From contig JAWQFJ010012405.1 of assembly GCA_034096865.1 (NCBI GenBank), positions 1-19,615 on the forward strand: a stretch of 19,615 nt of DNA, given 5' to 3'. This stretch comes from Theodoxus fluviatilis (lineage: Eukaryota; Mollusca; Gastropoda; Cycloneritida; Neritidae). The position numbers were made by a program, and so were the translations under genes. Below the pieces are notes generated by a model, which saw only the letters and a program-made list of their open reading frames with translations, had not been told where the DNA came from and did no database searches. Below, piece by piece: positions 17,265 to 19,615 of this stretch (position 1 is the first letter of the stretch; each line of letters begins with the position of its first letter).

Positions 17265-18281
17265 CCCTTACCGTGGTGTCATAAAAACGCTCTGTCTGTC
17301 CACCAGTGGTGCTATAACAGACTTGTTTTTTCAAAAACACCCCTCCGCTTTTCTAATTAACATAGCTCAGAAACTATTAAACATTGACAAACACAATGTG
17401 TACAAAAAATGCTCAGAATTGGACACAAAATACCACAAAGCAAGCATTTCCTCTGTGTAACGAACATGCATTTATTTATGAATATCTAAAGGGGAGACAC
17501 GGCAGTGAAAATTGATCATTTGGGCTTGCATGGTCGATTTTGAGATTTGTGGTTTTTTGCACTCTTTGAACCCTCAACAATCATTGTTACAATGATTCAA
17601 CAATGCCAATCTAGTAAGGTCGAGCTTGAAAATAGCATCTTTCTTTGCAAAAACCATCAATAAAACAGATGACCCACCCTTACAAAAGTGTTGTTGCACA
17701 ATTTTTGCTCATAAAATGCCAATGTTTGGGCCTTGGCAACGTATAGAAACTTTGAACAAACCTTCGCATGTTTGGTGTCTATCGAAAGCGCGGAATCTCA
17801 TTTAACCAGTGCAAGGGAGATAACTGCTCTTGGCTTCGTGTACAAAGAGCTATATGATCATTTGCAAGGGATAGATTCAAGCCTTTCAGGTCAGCTGACA
17901 CGAATGAACCAATGAGAGAGCTCCATTCGCTCCAAATGCTTGGAGACAAGATGGCTGCCTTCCATTCGACTCGGAAGCGCTCTCTCGTACTTTTAACGCT
18001 GTTACCAGGCCTAAATAATAGTACCACACTGTACATGCCTTCAAAGGAAAGAAAAGTAACCAAAGAAATCGGCAGCTAGTGAAAGCAAGACTTGCAAAGG
18101 AGGAAAAGAGTGGCAGCGCAAGTACAGATCATCCGGCAGATCACTCGACATCAGGTTGTGCGTTATGAGCCCGCACCGATGAATTCTCTTCTCGCACCCA
18201 GCTTCCATGTGACCTCTGTTGGCAATCGGCCTACTTTTGAGCGTTAACAAAGGTCCTATCTTGCTTCACGATCAATCAGGC

Positions 18282-18290
18282 TATAAATAG
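18282..18290 (+). promoter_or_regulatory. TATA box facing out of the element's right end
   Basis: GGCTATAAATAGAAGGG is a textbook TATA context on the plus strand. A start about 30 bases downstream would fall near 18312-18320, about 100 bases inside the right terminus, directing transcription outward and antisense to the Mutator-like gene. Function is inferred. Confidence 0.4.
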
Positions 18291-18338
18291 AAGGGCCTTG
18301 TGCAATGCTGGAATGCCTCCAGTTGAGCGGGTGTGGCG

Positions 18339-18398
18339 CGCGAACTAGTCCGCGATAACCACTGACAGCCGGCAATGCTTATCGCGAACTGGTTCGCG
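18339..18398. repeat. Subterminal hairpin of the second piggyBac-like element
   Basis: 18339-18358 (CGCGAACTAGTCCGCGATAA) and 18379-18398 (TTATCGCGAACTGGTTCGCG) pair at 18 of 20 positions around a 20-base loop, 16 bases from the right end. Confidence 0.9.
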
Positions 18399-18414
18399 AC
18401 TACCACGGAAAGGG

Positions 18415-19012
18415 TTAAAAGCCTCATTCACATTCTGCGTCCCACCATGCAGGCACTTGTCCAAGAGCTCATCTGAGCTGAGGTCATCAAACACTGGTTT
18501 GATTTCCTTCACAACAAATTTTGGGAAGTCATTAGCATTGGCTTTGGCTAAGCCTTCAATCCCCTTGTGAGAAGGGCACCAGGGTCCACAGTTTTTGTGG
18601 CATTTGTCCCGATGTTTCCAAATTGCCATGATTGCTTTTTTCATTTTCTTTTTGTCTCCCACATTCCCCCTGATTGCCCCCCCCCCCCTCCCCCCCCCCC
18701 CCCCCCCCCCCCCTAGTGCCCTTGAATTCTTTTAATTGCCTGTTGGGTCAGCCCTGCCTTCCCCCCAATCCCTCTGTATGTCTTTCCTCCTTCTCTGAAC
18801 TCTTCGTTTTTGTTTTCTGCAACTTTGTCCATCAATCTCTTGCCCATTCTTTTCTGGACATGATCACATCATTCTAGTTTTCTAATGGGCTTATCATATA
18901 CTGGTGGGGTAGCAGTGGACACAGTGTGACAACTTTTGGAGTCCCCATCTCCAAGATATCCCAGGTACTTCAAACCATACCTCTCCTGAGATCTTCTGAA
19001 GATCTTTAGCAT
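18415..19012 (-). pseudogene. Mutator-like transposase, middle region
   Basis: Read on the minus strand. After the frame shift near 19013 the protein continues MLKIFRRSQERYGLKYLGYL and GDGDSKS (probable second catalytic Asp of the DDE fold), reaches an in-frame TGA at 18869-18871 in KLE-x-CDHVQKRMG, runs on to GLTQQAIKRIQGH and meets a G-rich homopolymer (plus strand C at 18677-18713). Beyond it an open frame of about 85 codons gives GAIRGNVGDKKKMKKAIMAI, a Cys/His cluster (HRDKCHKNCGPWCPSH) and LLDKCLHGGTQNVNEAFN, the last Asn codon being completed by the TTAA target. In relatives the homopolymer position reads roughly Y-x-G-A-I-R, so the tract looks like an expansion of a GG codon pair. Confidence 0.75.
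18677..18713. repeat. Poly-C/poly-G tract, 37 bases
   Basis: 36 C and one T (18689) on the plus strand, within the transposase coding sequence on the other strand. Long G homopolymers are prone to length change and sequencing error. Confidence 0.95.
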
Positions 19013-19615
19013 TCAAAGAGATTCCATATGACTAGAAGTACCCTCGTGATTCTTCGAGCATTTTCCTTTGTGCTTGCTCTGCCAATCTTCCAAATCCTTC
19101 CCCTGATACCCTTTCTTTGCCTTCAAGCATGCATCACAATGGTTGCTACTGACATGCACATCCAACACTTTCGCACGAACAGCCTTACCAGAAGACAATA
19201 CAGTGGCAACACCATTCTTGCTTACAAATCCACGTCTCTGCCAAGTACCATCACATGAAACGACTGCTTTACCTTCTTTCAAAGTAGAGGAGAATTCTCT
19301 GGCAGCCTTAGACATGGATGTTTTCGCTGCCCTTTCAGTAGCATCTGCAATTTTGTCTCTGTACTTAGCAAATGACTCATCACTGACTGGAGGTGGCATA
19401 TTCATGTTGGAAAGAAATGTCTTTCCCTGTTCAAAATGGCACGCTATGCTGAACATGGACAATGCAAATCTCATATTCAAATGGTCCAGCTTTGTATTTG
19501 ACAGTTTGAAATTTGCACCACATGCATTACAGGCAATTTGCAATTGATGTGAAAGACAGTCCCACTCTTTGCTCAGACACACTATAGTCTGTACTTCCAC
19601 AGCCTTCAGTCCTGC
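19013..19615 (-). pseudogene. Mutator-like transposase, N-terminal part, runs off the window
   Basis: Open on the minus strand from the window edge for about 200 codons to a TGA at 19013. In order: a CNACG Cys pair (residues about 30-35), LSMFSIACHFEQGKTFLSNM, a basic helix, then the strong motif VSCDGTWQRRGFVSKNGVAT (first catalytic Asp), followed by GKAVRAKVLDVHVSSNHCDAC and a C..C...H...C..NHEGTSSHME zinc-type insert. The CDGTW..RGF...NG and NHEG motifs are diagnostic in my recollection of the Mutator-like transposase domain of invertebrate elements (DDE nuclease that cuts and pastes the element). The frame is lost after SHMES and resumes in another frame, so one indel lies near 19013-19020. 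The gene start and left terminal repeat are outside the window. Confidence 0.85.

Larger units (their letters stand above)
17265..18414. mobile_element. 1,150-bp non-autonomous piggyBac-like element
   Basis: Flanked by TTAA at 17261-17264 and 18415-18418. The ends are inverted repeats: left CCCTTACCGTGGTGTC, right (reverse complement) CCCTTTCCGTGGTAGTC. Removing the element and one TTAA rejoins a transposase frame across a conserved motif, independent proof of the boundaries. Inside: an ATGGCTGCC-started 42-codon frame (17951-18079) behind a CCAAT (17909-17913), a TATA box (18282-18290), and an 18/20 hairpin near the right end. No transposase domain was found. It differs in terminal sequence from the larger element at 8991-13236, so it belongs to another family. 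Confidence 0.88.

Noticed and set aside
17053..17547. Plus-strand frame across the left end of the second piggyBac-like element
   Set aside because: It crosses the transposon boundary and is antisense to the transposase.
17951..18079. 42-codon frame after ATGGCTGCC inside the second piggyBac-like element
   Set aside because: Good start context but no recognisable piggyBac or other domain; kept only as a note.

Overview
This is a window of animal (eukaryotic) nuclear DNA. Short coding blocks are bounded by GT/AG splice signals, there are AATAAA poly(A) signals and microsatellites, one block is a C2H2 zinc-finger array, and many transposons are present. There are no operons, Shine-Dalgarno sites or CRISPR arrays. 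The transposon types (piggyBac-like with TTAA targets, Mutator-like, several MITEs, a tRNA-SINE-like unit and a repeat rich in TGACCTTGA) suggest a marine invertebrate, most likely a mollusc. The mollusc call rests on memory of repeat style and was not checked by search.

Layout. 1-1490 has no gene I can support. 1490-4260 holds a MITE (family A), weak minus-strand exon candidates (1863-1938, 2122-2401, 2748-2932), microsatellites, and a better minus-strand terminal exon (3649-4236). 4538-6294 is repeats: a second family A copy cut short by repeat B copy 1, then a 622-bp MITE with perfect 36-bp inverted ends. 6437-6652 is a small acidic plus-strand exon candidate. 6911-8156 is the last exon of a minus-strand nine-finger C2H2 protein. 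8403-8770 holds a 140-bp MITE and a SINE-like unit.

8840-13368 is one family A MITE split by a 4,246-bp piggyBac-like element (8991-13236) with a TTAA duplication. The element keeps only the two ends of its transposase gene. It also carries a second, apparently intact gene of unknown family (10955-12076) whose first intron region lies in a 209-bp tandem duplication. 13840-15354 is an unrecognised minus-strand gene of at least three exons with matching splice phases. Its last exon contains a 30-bp coding minisatellite with one frame-breaking homopolymer, and one intron holds a small piggyBac-like MITE. 15415-16559 is repeat B copy 2. 16957-19615 is a decayed Mutator-like transposase gene on the minus strand, interrupted at 17265-18414 by a second, non-autonomous piggyBac-like element; dropping the insert and one TTAA restores the reading frame exactly.

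The main interest is the nesting: three piggyBac-like insertions (two with clean TTAA duplications), one carrying a non-transposase gene. The host genes (zinc-finger protein, minisatellite protein, proline-rich exon) show no evident functional link to each other.
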